Part shown: piece by piece, positions 45,445 to 54,433 of the stretch
How positions within the stretch are numbered: the first letter of the stretch is position 1
Layout: every line of letters starts with the position of its first letter
NCBI RefSeq assembly: GCF_001499675.1
Contig: NZ_LN609302.1
Location: 1,773,896 to 1,837,895 of the forward strand
Direction of reading: 5' to 3'
Length of the DNA stretch: 64,000 nucleotides
Source of the DNA: Acetobacter ghanensis
GTDB taxonomy: Bacteria; Pseudomonadota; Alphaproteobacteria; Acetobacterales; Acetobacteraceae
Notes under the pieces: model-generated
What the model saw: only the letters and a program-made list of their open reading frames with translations
What the model was told of the DNA's origin: nothing
The model's database searches: none
Translations under genes and position numbers: made by a program

Positions 45445-47054
45445 ACACGCTTGCTCCCAGGAATACCCTGCTTGCCGAAACATCTTCCGAGACTGTCCGG
45501 GAGCAATTACGGAACAAGAAAGAAGTTGCTCTTGTTGATGTGCGTGAAGAAGCTCATTATGCAGCCGGGCATCCACTTTTTGCCATTAATCTCCCCTTGG
45601 GTCGCATAGAAGAACGCGTGGCAGGGCTTATCCCACGCCATACTGCTCCTATTGTGCTTTATGATAATGGAGAAGGCCTAATCCACCTCGCTGCCACACG
45701 CCTCCAACGGTTGGGATACACCAACGTTTCCGTTCTTGCAGGCGGACTAGATGGCTGGCGTGCATCTGGTGGCGAACTGTTTATCGATGTGAACGTGCCT
45801 TCAAAAGCATTTGGGGAACTAGTCGAGCATGTTCGGCAAACGCCTTCCCTTCCTGCTGAAGACGTCCATGCCCATATTGCCCGTGGGGATGACCTGGTCA
45901 TTCTCGATGCGAGGCGCTTTATGGAATACAACGTGATGTCCATACCCGGTGGCCGCTCCTTGCCCGGAGGGGAATTGGCGCTACGTATCCGCGATATCGC
46001 CCCATCGCCAGAAACAACTGTCATCATTAACTGCGCTGGGCGCACCCGCTCAATTATTGGCACCCAGTCGCTTGTCAACGCCAACATCCCTAACCCGGTC
46101 TTTGCTCTGCGCAATGGTACAATCGGGTGGACACTAGCCGGTTTTGAACTGGAACACGGGGCATCCCGAAAGGCAGATAGCCTTACTGACCGCAACCACA
46201 AACAAGCTCGCCTGAAAGCACAGGAACTGGCGAACCGTACAGGCGTGCGGGTTATCACACCACAACAGTTGAGGGGGCTGGAAAAAGATCAAAAGCGCAC
46301 ACTCTATCGTCTGGATGTACGCTCCCCAGAAGAATATGAAGCAGGTCATCTGTCTGGTTTTCGCTCAGCACCGGGGGGCCAGTTGGTTCAGGCGACTGAT
46401 GAATGGGTTGGTGTCCGCCATGGCACTATTGTACTGACTGATACAGACGGTGTTCGCGCCCGTATGGCTGGCCATTGGCTAAGTCAGTTAGGATGGCAGG
46501 AAGTTTATGTGCTTGATGACTGGTCAGACGTGCCGCAAAATTACGGCCCAGAACCAGTATTCCCTGTGCATTCTTTGCCTCCTGTGCCCACACTCACCAA
46601 TGACGAACTGGCCGATGCACTTTCTGGTTCCAATCCACCATTACTGCTTGACCTTGCAACCAGCCCAGTTTTCCATAAAGCCCATATTCCGGGGGCTTTT
46701 TTTATAATTCCTGCCAATCTCACGGCTCATGACCTCGTGCATAAAGCGCAGGACGTAGTGTTGACCTCCCCCGATGGCCTTGCCGCGCATATTGCCGCCG
46801 CGCATTTGCAGGAAGTCGGTATTGCTGCCCGTATTCTGGAAGGCGGTACAAATGGTTGGAAAGCTACTGGACGGCCAGTTGAGACCGGTCTTTCAAACAA
46901 GAACAGCCTTTCCGAGCCCATTGATGCTTACAAACGCCCCTATGAAGGAACGGATAACGCCAAAACGGCAATGCAGGCTTATCTGGACTGGGAGTTCGGG
47001 CTTGTCGCACAACTGGAACGTGATGGAACACATGGCTTTTCTGTTCTGGAATAA
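45441..47054 (+). CDS. Four-domain rhodanese-like protein
   Basis: A 537-residue tandem rhodanese protein. Four domains span about residues 1-110, 130-245, 270-375 and 385-480. Only the second has an active-site cysteine (C198 in IINCAGRTRS). The equivalent loops carry Asp in domain 1 (LYDNGEG), Thr/Asp in domain 3 (LTDTDGV) and Ser in domain 4 (LTSPDGL). The ATG at 45441 overlaps the dioxygenase stop and has GGAAA upstream. A C-terminal helical tail follows. It probably moves sulfane sulfur or handles the sulfite made by the dioxygenase pathway. No signal peptide, so cytoplasmic. A strong terminator ends the operon. Confidence 0.88.
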   Translation: MNTLAPRNTLLAETSSETVREQLRNKKEVALVDVREEAHYAAGHPLFAINLPLGRIEERVAGLIPRHTAPIVLYDNGEGLIHLAATRLQRLGYTNVSVLAGGLDGWRASGGELFIDVNVPSKAFGELVEHVRQTPSLPAEDVHAHIARGDDLVILDARRFMEYNVMSIPGGRSLPGGELALRIRDIAPSPETTVIINCAGRTRSIIGTQSLVNANIPNPVFALRNGTIGWTLAGFELEHGASRKADSLTDRNHKQARLKAQELANRTGVRVITPQQLRGLEKDQKRTLYRLDVRSPEEYEAGHLSGFRSAPGGQLVQATDEWVGVRHGTIVLTDTDGVRARMAGHWLSQLGWQEVYVLDDWSDVPQNYGPEPVFPVHSLPPVPTLTNDELADALSGSNPPLLLDLATSPVFHKAHIPGAFFIIPANLTAHDLVHKAQDVVLTSPDGLAAHIAAAHLQEVGIAARILEGGTNGWKATGRPVETGLSNKNSLSEPIDAYKRPYEGTDNAKTAMQAYLDWEFGLVAQLERDGTHGFSVLE

Positions 47055-47077
47055 CGTGTCTACACCTGTGAACGGAT

Positions 47078-47111
47078 AAGGGGAGAGTGATTAATCACTC
47101 TCCCCTTTTTT
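47078..47111 (+). terminator. Rho-independent terminator of the sulfur operon
   Basis: AAGGGGAGAGTGATT and its exact complement form a 30-base palindrome followed by further T residues, 24 bases after the rhodanese stop. It may also stop the convergent TonB receptor transcript. Confidence 0.92.
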
Positions 47112-47135
47112 GCAGCGGCTCCGTGATGTCCGCTC

Positions 47136-49526
47136 TCAGAGCGTAAAGCGGGCTGTCACATAAATGGTGCGAGGGTCGGCAAAATAACCCGTGTAATAAA
47201 CAGGCACACCATTACCCTGTGCAAAGGATGTGCCCTGTAGGTACCGGCGATCAAGCAAATTCCGCGCCTGCGCCTGTATCTGCCAGCGTGAGTCAGGGCT
47301 GGACCAACTCATCATGGCATTAACATAAGTCTGCGCAGGAATACGATCCTGAGGGTTGGCCAGTGATGTTGTATGCATTCCGGTCTGGAAAGATACATCC
47401 GCACCGATATGAAACGTCCCCGGTAGATTGACCGGAATACGGTATGTCAGAGATCCAGCTGTCTGAAAACGTGGTGCCCATGGCAACGGCGCACCCGCAT
47501 AGGGTGTTGTGTTGTAAGCACTCCCATCCGCTAGAGTAATATGGCTGGCCTGCCCCTTGAACTTGTCCAACACTGAGTAAAGATAGGACGCAGTATAATG
47601 CAGATCCAGATCGCGGGTAATCTTTACAGACGTTTCAATTTCAGCTCCAGCGGAATGCCCCTTCCCTGCATTAAACCTGCGGCTAAGCCCAGTGGAAGGG
47701 TCGGTTGTGGTTAACTGAATATCGTCGAACTGATTCCAGAACAGCGCACCATTAAACCGCACGCGGCCGGGGATTGGGTCGGACTTTACGCCGACTTCGT
47801 ACGTCGTAACAATTTCTGGTCGGAAGGGAAGAGAGGCCTGAAGGCTGCCACTGGCAGACGGAGACTGCGCCCGGAAATCATAACCCGCTGATTTTCCTCC
47901 CTGCGAAATGGAAACATAAGTCATTAGCTGTGGCAGAGCCTGCCACGTAAGAGACCCTTTGGGGAGAAGTTGTATCCAGCTCCCTTGTGCAGCCGTTTGC
48001 CACGCTATGCCGCCCTCCGGGGTGGACAAAAGAAGGGTTGAGAGCTGGTTCGCCACTGTGGTGATATGATTGCCACCCGCAAGATAACTGAGAGTTTCGG
48101 AATTTGAGTGGTTTTCCCAGTTAAAACGCAAACCTGCGGTAAAAGTCAGCTTAGGCGTAATGTGGTAGTGTGCTTCTCCATACACTGCCCAGTTCCGATT
48201 CAGCTGGTCAATAACTGCATTAACCGGAAAATACTGTATTTGTGCCGGGTCGTTCGTCAGTGTACCATAAGGGTTGTTCGCATTACGGCTGGTATACCAA
48301 TCCTCGTATAAAAAGTAGGCTCCGACGTTAAAATCGACTTTCCCATAATCACCATGCAGCCGCAGTTCTTCGGAATACATCCGATCCTTATAGATTAACT
48401 GCTGGGATGACCTTGAATAAATATCGCCAAAATTATCGTACATCCCTTTATCATTATACCCACGAATTCCTGTAATTGAATACAATGTGAGACGTGGTGA
48501 TATTGTATAACGAATATTCCCGGTAAATCCTACTTCAGCATAACTGTTCTTTGGGTAAGCAGGATTGTAGTTTCCAAACTTGTAAGTATTCAAAAGATTG
48601 CCTGCACCCCGGTTTGTGCTGCCGTCGACCGTGCCATCAAAGGCCAATGTGATGTCCCAATTTTCATTGGGTGTAAAACGGAGCTTTCCGCGCCCCTGTG
48701 TATAGTCAATATTGTTGACACCCTTGCCAACCGTGTAATTGTGGTCGATGGCTCCACGTGCGTGATGGTCAAAGGCAAAGCTGCCAAAAACCTTGTCTCG
48801 CAGGATGGCGCCACTAGCCGCTAACGCAATCTGCCATTCGTTGTAGGTACCATAACCAGTCTGTACAACAACGCGTCGTTTGTTTGTTGGCACAATGGTA
48901 TTGATGTGAACAGCTCCGCCTTCGGACTGATGCCCGAGGGATGTTACAGGACCACGGTCGATCTGAATATTTTCGACATCAAGCAGCTCCTGCATATTCC
49001 CCATATTGCGTGGCAAATAAACACCATCAATGTAGGTACCCACGGAAGGCTCGCCCTGAGGGTCGATCTCGCCTATTCCGCGAATAAAGTAATTTGTTAC
49101 CGAATAGCCAGGCATATTATTGGGAATGTAAAGATTGGGCGTCAGTCTGGCGAGTTGCTTTGTACTCTGCACACCCAAACGCTCCAGTCGGGCTGCGGAG
49201 AGCAACGAGGCAGAAGCCGGTGTTTTCTGCAGCACTGCATCCTTGTGAGCAGTTCTGTTTTTGCCTGATACGCTAATTGTTTCCCCCTGTGCCGCGGCAT
49301 ACAGAGCACGCGGGGGCTTTACCGAGCGTCCCGGCTTTTTTGTTATGCTCCTATTACTTGCCACTCCGGTGGACGATGAAGGTTGGGGGCGTATTTCCGC
49401 AGCCAACAGTTCCTGCGCAGACATTAAGAAAAGCGTAGCACAGAACGTTGTTTGAAACAGGAAAGAGACGTGGAAACGCCGGTTTCCAACACGCTCAAAA
49501 TAAAGTGTGCCTTGCTGTACATACAT
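47136..49526 (-). CDS. TonB-dependent outer-membrane receptor
   Basis: A 796-residue TonB-dependent receptor. It has an N-terminal signal region (NRRFHVSFLFQTTFCATLFLMSAQELLAA), a basic/serine-rich stretch, a plug at about residues 95-215 (TPNLYIPNNMPGYSVTNYF, SVGTYIDGVYLPRNMG, LGHQSEGGAVHI) and a barrel ending in YVTARFTL. The style is that of receptors for non-siderophore compounds. I take ATG 49526; the frame is open to 49601. It is divergent from a sulfonate-type binding protein and convergent with the sulfur operon, so it may admit the organosulfur substrate. This is context inference. Confidence 0.88.
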   Translation of the reverse strand: MYVQQGTLYFERVGNRRFHVSFLFQTTFCATLFLMSAQELLAAEIRPQPSSSTGVASNRSITKKPGRSVKPPRALYAAAQGETISVSGKNRTAHKDAVLQKTPASASLLSAARLERLGVQSTKQLARLTPNLYIPNNMPGYSVTNYFIRGIGEIDPQGEPSVGTYIDGVYLPRNMGNMQELLDVENIQIDRGPVTSLGHQSEGGAVHINTIVPTNKRRVVVQTGYGTYNEWQIALAASGAILRDKVFGSFAFDHHARGAIDHNYTVGKGVNNIDYTQGRGKLRFTPNENWDITLAFDGTVDGSTNRGAGNLLNTYKFGNYNPAYPKNSYAEVGFTGNIRYTISPRLTLYSITGIRGYNDKGMYDNFGDIYSRSSQQLIYKDRMYSEELRLHGDYGKVDFNVGAYFLYEDWYTSRNANNPYGTLTNDPAQIQYFPVNAVIDQLNRNWAVYGEAHYHITPKLTFTAGLRFNWENHSNSETLSYLAGGNHITTVANQLSTLLLSTPEGGIAWQTAAQGSWIQLLPKGSLTWQALPQLMTYVSISQGGKSAGYDFRAQSPSASGSLQASLPFRPEIVTTYEVGVKSDPIPGRVRFNGALFWNQFDDIQLTTTDPSTGLSRRFNAGKGHSAGAEIETSVKITRDLDLHYTASYLYSVLDKFKGQASHITLADGSAYNTTPYAGAPLPWAPRFQTAGSLTYRIPVNLPGTFHIGADVSFQTGMHTTSLANPQDRIPAQTYVNAMMSWSSPDSRWQIQAQARNLLDRRYLQGTSFAQGNGVPVYYTGYFADPRTIYVTARFTL

Positions 49527-49776
49527 TGTTATTTCTGTCTCGCCTGCAAGAGTAAAAAAGAGGAAGAACAGATACGTTCTTTCTTTTCCGGTATCTCTCA
49601 AGCGGAGTCATATCGTCTATTAACTAATATCAAAGGCAGAATTGACAATAACTTCCATTTTTTCGGATCTATAAAGTAACGCCAATATGACGGAAAAGAA
49701 TTTTTCATACTTAGAAAATCAAGAATAGTGACAGAATCACCATGACATCGGCCACAACAGTCCAGACGAGACATAT

Positions 49777-50769
49777 ATGATTTTCCTACAAAAATACCTA
49801 CCTCGCCGTCACTTCGGTTTGGGAGCGCTTGCATTTTTAGGTAATGCGGGCCTGCTCAGTACAAGCCTAGCCTCTGCATCTGATTTTTCTTCTGTAACAC
49901 TGCGTGTTGCCAGTTTTAGAGGGATGGATTCCACAATTCTTCCTGCCACAGGACTTGCTGATTTTCCGTATAAAGTAGAATTCAGCGAATTCAATTCAGG
50001 CAATCTCATTGCACAGGCGATCAATGCCAATGCCATTGACCTTGGTGGCTGGAGCGAAATTCCTCTCGTTTTTATTGCCGCCGCAAAAGCAAATGTAAAA
50101 GTTGTTGCCACCATGGATGGTCCCACGACTAATCAGGCCGTTGTTGTTCCAACCAACTCGACAGTGCGTTCTTTTGCCGACCTACGCGGTAAGAAAATTG
50201 GTTACATCCGCTCCACAACGGCCCATTACTTTCTAATCCGGATGCTCCAGCAGGTTGGTCTGACGCTTGCAGATATAAAACCAGTGCCTTTAGGCATGAG
50301 CCAAGGGCTTACGGCATTTAAATCCGGCAGTCTCGATGCGTGGGCAACTTATGGGTATGTTATCCCGTTGCTGCAAGCCGATGGATCTGCACGTATTCTG
50401 GAAAGTGCGGAAAAGATTCTGTCAGGACATTATTTTATTGGTGCTAATCCTGAAAAACTTTCCAATCCTGCTTTTCAGGCCGCAGCCGCAGATTACATAC
50501 TGCGCCTTGGCAAAGCCTATGCACGCCTGACACAAAACAAGCCGCAATGGGCCAAAGTTGTTGCACCAGTCATTCAAGTTCCAGAAGGCATTGTTCTTCG
50601 GGACTTGAACGAACAGAACCGTGCCTACTCTCCCCGCCCATGGAATGCCAATGACATTCAAAGCGCTCTCTCCGTTGCTGATGTTTTTATTCAGCAGGGT
50701 CTGATTACTCCCAACCTTACTCTGGAACAGGTCTTTTCCAATGCATTGTTTCCACTTTTATCGGGATAA
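49777..50769 (+). CDS. ABC substrate-binding protein, sulfonate type (SsuA-like)
   Basis: A 330-residue exported solute-binding protein of the SsuA/TauA (NMT1-like) group. The N terminus LPRRHFGLGALAFLGNAG has paired arginines and may be a Tat signal, with cleavage near SLASA. Domain motifs: VEFSEFNSGNLIAQAINANAIDLGGWSEIP, FADLRGKKIGYIRSTTAHYF and FKSGSLDAWATYGYV. It is the first of two such proteins near the SsuBC genes; the second is at 53.4 kb. It likely binds an aliphatic sulfonate or related compound. Confidence 0.87.
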   Translation: MIFLQKYLPRRHFGLGALAFLGNAGLLSTSLASASDFSSVTLRVASFRGMDSTILPATGLADFPYKVEFSEFNSGNLIAQAINANAIDLGGWSEIPLVFIAAAKANVKVVATMDGPTTNQAVVVPTNSTVRSFADLRGKKIGYIRSTTAHYFLIRMLQQVGLTLADIKPVPLGMSQGLTAFKSGSLDAWATYGYVIPLLQADGSARILESAEKILSGHYFIGANPEKLSNPAFQAAAADYILRLGKAYARLTQNKPQWAKVVAPVIQVPEGIVLRDLNEQNRAYSPRPWNANDIQSALSVADVFIQQGLITPNLTLEQVFSNALFPLLSG

Positions 50770-50938
50770 ATGAATGTGGAATTCGGTATAAAATATTTGG
50801 GAAAATCTTATTATATTAATGAATATTCAAAAATTTATTACTGTTTAAATCCACACACTCAATCACTTAAAATTTCTCGTTATCAGAAAGATAAGATACT
50901 CGTCCAAAATGAAGTTCCTACCGTTCAGGAGGAATTTT

Positions 50939-51643
50939 GTGAACCCAAGAGGAATGCCACGCCAAGCTTACCGTCATTTTGGTAGCGTTTGCACAAATTC
51001 TAATCCTGCACAATTCACTCTGGGAAACGCAAATCCGATGTCCTTATCCATTAACCGTAAAGCAGCTCCAACAGTTGCCCCTTTCATCCTCAACCGCTGG
51101 TCCCCTCGAGCCTTCACTCCTGATGAAATAACACAAGCAGAGCTCCTGAGTATTCTCGACGCTGGACGTTGGGCACCTTCGGCTTATAACGCGCAGCCTT
51201 GGCGGTTTATCTATGCCCATCGCAACACGCCTGATTGGGAGCGTTTTCTGTCATGGTTTATTCCCTTCAACCGATCATGGGCAGAAAATGCTTCTGCCAT
51301 CGTCTATATTGCATCCAGATCGGTCATCGACAGTTCAAGCACCGATGAGCCTGTTGAGCTACCCAGCCACGCTTTTGATGCCGGTGCCGCGAGTATTCTG
51401 ATTCAGTTGCAGGCAAACCAGAACGGGTGGTTCGCTCGCCCAGTGAGTGGTTTTGATAAAAGCCTTGCCCATGCTGGTTTGGAACTTCCAGAAGACCACA
51501 TTGTGCATGCTGCTCTTGTTATTGGGCATCGTGGGAAGGTTTCGCAGCTCCCAGAAAATCTTCAGGCAAAAGAACAGCCATCCAACCGTGTTCCGCTTGC
51601 ATCTATCGCGTTTGAAGGACGGCTTATCCATAAAACTCTATAA
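50939..51643 (+). CDS. Nitroreductase family flavoprotein
   Basis: A 234-residue FMN-dependent nitroreductase-fold protein: RWSPRAFTPDEITQAELLSILDAGRWAPSAYNAQPWRFIY is the FMN-binding N-terminal signature. The GTG at 50939 has a perfect AGGAGG six bases upstream, adding 33 residues before the domain; an ATG at 51038 would give a shorter, more typical protein but lacks a good site. It follows the binding-protein gene by 169 bases. It may supply reduced flavin to the LLM monooxygenase in place of SsuE; that is inference. Confidence 0.84.
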   Translation: MNPRGMPRQAYRHFGSVCTNSNPAQFTLGNANPMSLSINRKAAPTVAPFILNRWSPRAFTPDEITQAELLSILDAGRWAPSAYNAQPWRFIYAHRNTPDWERFLSWFIPFNRSWAENASAIVYIASRSVIDSSSTDEPVELPSHAFDAGAASILIQLQANQNGWFARPVSGFDKSLAHAGLELPEDHIVHAALVIGHRGKVSQLPENLQAKEQPSNRVPLASIAFEGRLIHKTL

Positions 51644-51649
51644 CTATCG

Positions 51650-51681
51650 CATAAGCGAACCCAGTTTCGGGTTCGCTTATG
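51650..51681. terminator. Hairpin between nitroreductase and ssuB-like genes
   Basis: CATAAGCGAACCC and GGGTTCGCTTATG form a perfect 13-bp stem with a 6-base loop, 6 bases after the nitroreductase stop and 6 before the end of the convergent gene. It lacks a long T run, but the placement suits a shared terminator. Confidence 0.65.
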
Positions 51682-51687
51682 AGGCCC

Positions 51688-52419
51688 CTATTGAACGCCT
51701 AAATGCCTTAAAAGCGTAGAACGTAGTCTCTCAAACTCCAGGTCAGCATGACGACGCGGCCGTGGGAGAGATATTGGCAATTCCACCTTGATGCGACCGG
51801 CATCCAGCACAACAGCCCTATCTGCTAACAACAGAGCCTCGTCCACATCATGTGTTACCAGAAGTACCGCACTTTTGTGGCGTTGCCATAATGCAAAAAC
51901 CAGTTCCTGCATACGCAAACGCGTAAGTGCATCCAAGGCTGCAAAAGGTTCATCCAACATTAAAAATCGCGGCTCTCTTATCAACGCGCGCGCCAGCGCA
52001 GCTCTCTGCGCTTCCCCTCCTGAAAGAGTCAATGGCCACGCGTCCACCCGGTGCCCTAACCCGACTTCTTCAAGAACAGGCAATGCCTGTTCTCGCGTCG
52101 CATTGTCCTGTCCCAATGTGATGTTCTGCCATACTTTTTTCCACGGCAATAAGCGACTTTCCTGAAAAACGACTGAAATTTCAGTGGGACGAGAGACATT
52201 GCCTTCTGTAACCGGGTCCAGACCCGCCAGTGTACGCAGCAAGGTGGATTTTCCAGACCCACTATGCCCCAACAGAGCAACAAACTCCCCATGAGCAATG
52301 TTCAGGTTCAACTGGTCCAGCACTCGTGGCCCGTTCCCAAAACGACGGCTCAAACTTTGGACATTGACAACTGGGGGCAAAAAGGCCCGGTCTGGAGATG
52401 CCATAACAATACTGTTCAT
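51688..52419 (-). CDS. ssuB: Sulfonate ABC transporter ATP-binding protein (SsuB-like)
   Basis: A 243-residue ABC ATPase. Walker A is GHSGSGKST, the Q loop is SVVFQESRLLPWKKVWQN, the signature is LSGGEAQRAALARAL, Walker B is FLMLDEPFAALDALTR and the switch His is in LLVTHDVDEAL. ESRLLPW is typical of the nitrate/sulfonate/taurine subfamily. The ATG at 52419 overlaps the permease stop by one base (TGATG), showing coupling. It powers import with the permease and one or both SsuA-like proteins nearby. Confidence 0.9.
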   Translation of the reverse strand: MNSIVMASPDRAFLPPVVNVQSLSRRFGNGPRVLDQLNLNIAHGEFVALLGHSGSGKSTLLRTLAGLDPVTEGNVSRPTEISVVFQESRLLPWKKVWQNITLGQDNATREQALPVLEEVGLGHRVDAWPLTLSGGEAQRAALARALIREPRFLMLDEPFAALDALTRLRMQELVFALWQRHKSAVLLVTHDVDEALLLADRAVVLDAGRIKVELPISLPRPRRHADLEFERLRSTLLRHLGVQ

Positions 52420-53297
52420 CACTTTCCCGCCCCTCCGGATAAATGAACGGGACGCCAGACAAGAGCGTATCGTTCAAGTAAACGCACAAATTGATCCGAG
52501 ATCAGCCCCAGAAAACCATATATGGCAAGGCCAACAAAAATGATGTCCGTGCGCAGAAAATCCTGAGCATCCATCATCATATGGCCAATGCCGCTATCAG
52601 CATTCACCTGCTCGGCAACAACAAGCATCAACCATGAAATACCGACAGCAAACCGAATACCGACCAGAAGATCCGGCAGGGCTCCTGGCAAAATAACATT
52701 CCGAATTGTCTGGATGCGAGAAAGGCGTAGCGTACGGGTCATCTCAATCAGTTTGGGGTCAATAGTGCGGATGCCCTTATACAAATTCAAATAAATAGGG
52801 AATGTGGAACCCAACGCCACCAGAAGAATTTTTGGCGTTTCTCCTATTCCAAACCATAAAATAAATAAGGGAACGAGCGCGAGAACAGGCAGTGTCCGCA
52901 GGATTTGGAGGGGGGCATCCACAATATTTTCCCCAATACGGGAAAGCCCCGAGATCAAAGCCAGACTGGTTCCGGCTAAAAGTGCCAGAGAAAGCCCCGT
53001 AGCGGCCCTGAGCAGAGACACGCCCAGATTAGTCGGCAATGTGCCATCCAGCACAAGCCCCCAACCTGTTCCTACGATCTGCGCAGGAGACGCGACCAAA
53101 CGCGTGGAAAGGAGACCAGTCGAACAGGCAACCTGCCATAAAACAATGAGCACAAGGGGGGACAAATAACGGGCAAGATTGTGCAATAGACGCCTCCCCC
53201 CCATCCAGCCCACCGCATAAGGAGGAAATCGGATACCAATCGACCGTTTAAAGCGGGAAACAGGCTGGTGCGTATTGTGCAGGATTGTGCTGGACAT
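52419..53297 (-). CDS. ssuC: Sulfonate ABC transporter permease (SsuC-like)
   Basis: A 292-residue inner-membrane permease with about six helices. The cytoplasmic coupling loop EMTRTLRLSRIQTIRNVILPGALPDLL is the EAA motif of this family, followed by GIRFAVGISWLMLVVAEQ, diagnostic for the nitrate/sulfonate/taurine group. GGAGG lies 9 bases before the ATG at 53297. It is divergent from an SsuA-like gene and coupled to the ATPase gene. Confidence 0.9.
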   Translation of the reverse strand: MSSTILHNTHQPVSRFKRSIGIRFPPYAVGWMGGRRLLHNLARYLSPLVLIVLWQVACSTGLLSTRLVASPAQIVGTGWGLVLDGTLPTNLGVSLLRAATGLSLALLAGTSLALISGLSRIGENIVDAPLQILRTLPVLALVPLFILWFGIGETPKILLVALGSTFPIYLNLYKGIRTIDPKLIEMTRTLRLSRIQTIRNVILPGALPDLLVGIRFAVGISWLMLVVAEQVNADSGIGHMMMDAQDFLRTDIIFVGLAIYGFLGLISDQFVRLLERYALVWRPVHLSGGAGK

Positions 53298-53438
53298 TCC
53301 CTTGTGCCTCCACAACTGGAAATTTTTTCTCCATCACCCTCTCATATATACGTCATTAAATTATGTTAAATATATTAATATCCTACATTTTCGTGTTTTA
53401 ATTGAAATTAACGAAATTTCGTGGTTGGTTTTGGTGTG

Positions 53439-54410
53439 ATGAAACCATTTTTACATCATCTACAGATACATAAGAGCTTGCGGTGTATCTGCACGCTGCT
53501 AGGTGCCTTACTGCTACCGATATTGCTCAGCATGCCAGCGCAAGCTGAAGATGAACTGATTGTGGCAGACCAAAAAGGGCAGCAAAAAGCTTTGTTGGAG
53601 GCCGCAGGGGCCGCTAAGGATTTGCCTTATCATATCCGTTGGGTTGAGTTTGAGGCGGCCGCCCCTCTTCTTCAGGCCCTTGGTGCGAGAGCGGTTGATA
53701 CTGGCATTGCAGGAGATGGCCCTTTCCTTTTTGCATGGGGATCTGGCCTACCTATTAAGGCCGCATGGGTCATTCCTCCACGTGGAGCAGGTTCCGCTAC
53801 CGCCATTGTGGGGGCGGCTGGGTCACCTATTTCTTCGCCAGCGAATTTGTCAGGCAAACGTATAGCGACGGGGCGAGGGTCGGTCGGGCATCTCCTTCTA
53901 CTGCGCCTTCTTGCCATTGGAGCCATACCTGCGCCTGCGCCCCACATTGTGTTCCTTTTACCCGCACAGGCAAAAGCGGCATTGGATACAAACCGCGTCG
54001 ACGCATGGTCAACATGGGAACCATACATATCCCTCGCTGTCATATCCGGGCATGGGCATATCATAACAGACGCAGCGGGGCTGATGCCGAACAACAGTTT
54101 CTTTGTAGCGAACACGGATGCTCTTGCCAGAAAGAAATTGATTCTGGCTGATTTTTATCGCCGTATGACCACAGCTTATAACTGGGGCACGAGGCACCAA
54201 ACCGACTATTCGCATATTCTCGCCCGACAGACAGGACTGCCTGAAGATGTGGCAATCTCTGTTGCTCAAAAACTCATTGCCGTTCCTGCACCTGTCACGC
54301 CAGATGTAATTCAGGCAGAAAAAGAAGTACTCGACACTTACAAATCCGCAGGTTTCATCACCCGTAAAGATGATTTGAGTGATGCATTCGAACAAAATCT
54401 GACGCACTGA
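53439..54410 (+). CDS. ssuA: ABC substrate-binding protein, sulfonate type (SsuA-like)
   Basis: A 323-residue periplasmic binding protein with signal peptide (LRCICTLLGALLLPILLSMPAQA). Motifs VEFEAAAPLLQALGARAVDTGIAGDGPFLFAW, LSGKRIATGRGSVGHLLLLRLLA and LDTNRVDAWSTWEPYISLA mark the SsuA/aliphatic sulfonate group. It is divergent from ssuC and is the closest partner of the SsuBC transporter; the acyl-CoA dehydrogenase-like gene follows 23 bases on, probably in the same transcript. Confidence 0.88.
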   Translation: MKPFLHHLQIHKSLRCICTLLGALLLPILLSMPAQAEDELIVADQKGQQKALLEAAGAAKDLPYHIRWVEFEAAAPLLQALGARAVDTGIAGDGPFLFAWGSGLPIKAAWVIPPRGAGSATAIVGAAGSPISSPANLSGKRIATGRGSVGHLLLLRLLAIGAIPAPAPHIVFLLPAQAKAALDTNRVDAWSTWEPYISLAVISGHGHIITDAAGLMPNNSFFVANTDALARKKLILADFYRRMTTAYNWGTRHQTDYSHILARQTGLPEDVAISVAQKLIAVPAPVTPDVIQAEKEVLDTYKSAGFITRKDDLSDAFEQNLTH

Positions 54411-54433
54411 AGATGCAATAAGGAGATCTCTCT

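Noticed and set aside
50770..50985. 71-codon plus-strand frame starting right after the SsuA-like stop
   Set aside because: AT-driven composition, no ribosome site of its own, and it overlaps the strong AGGAGG that serves the nitroreductase.
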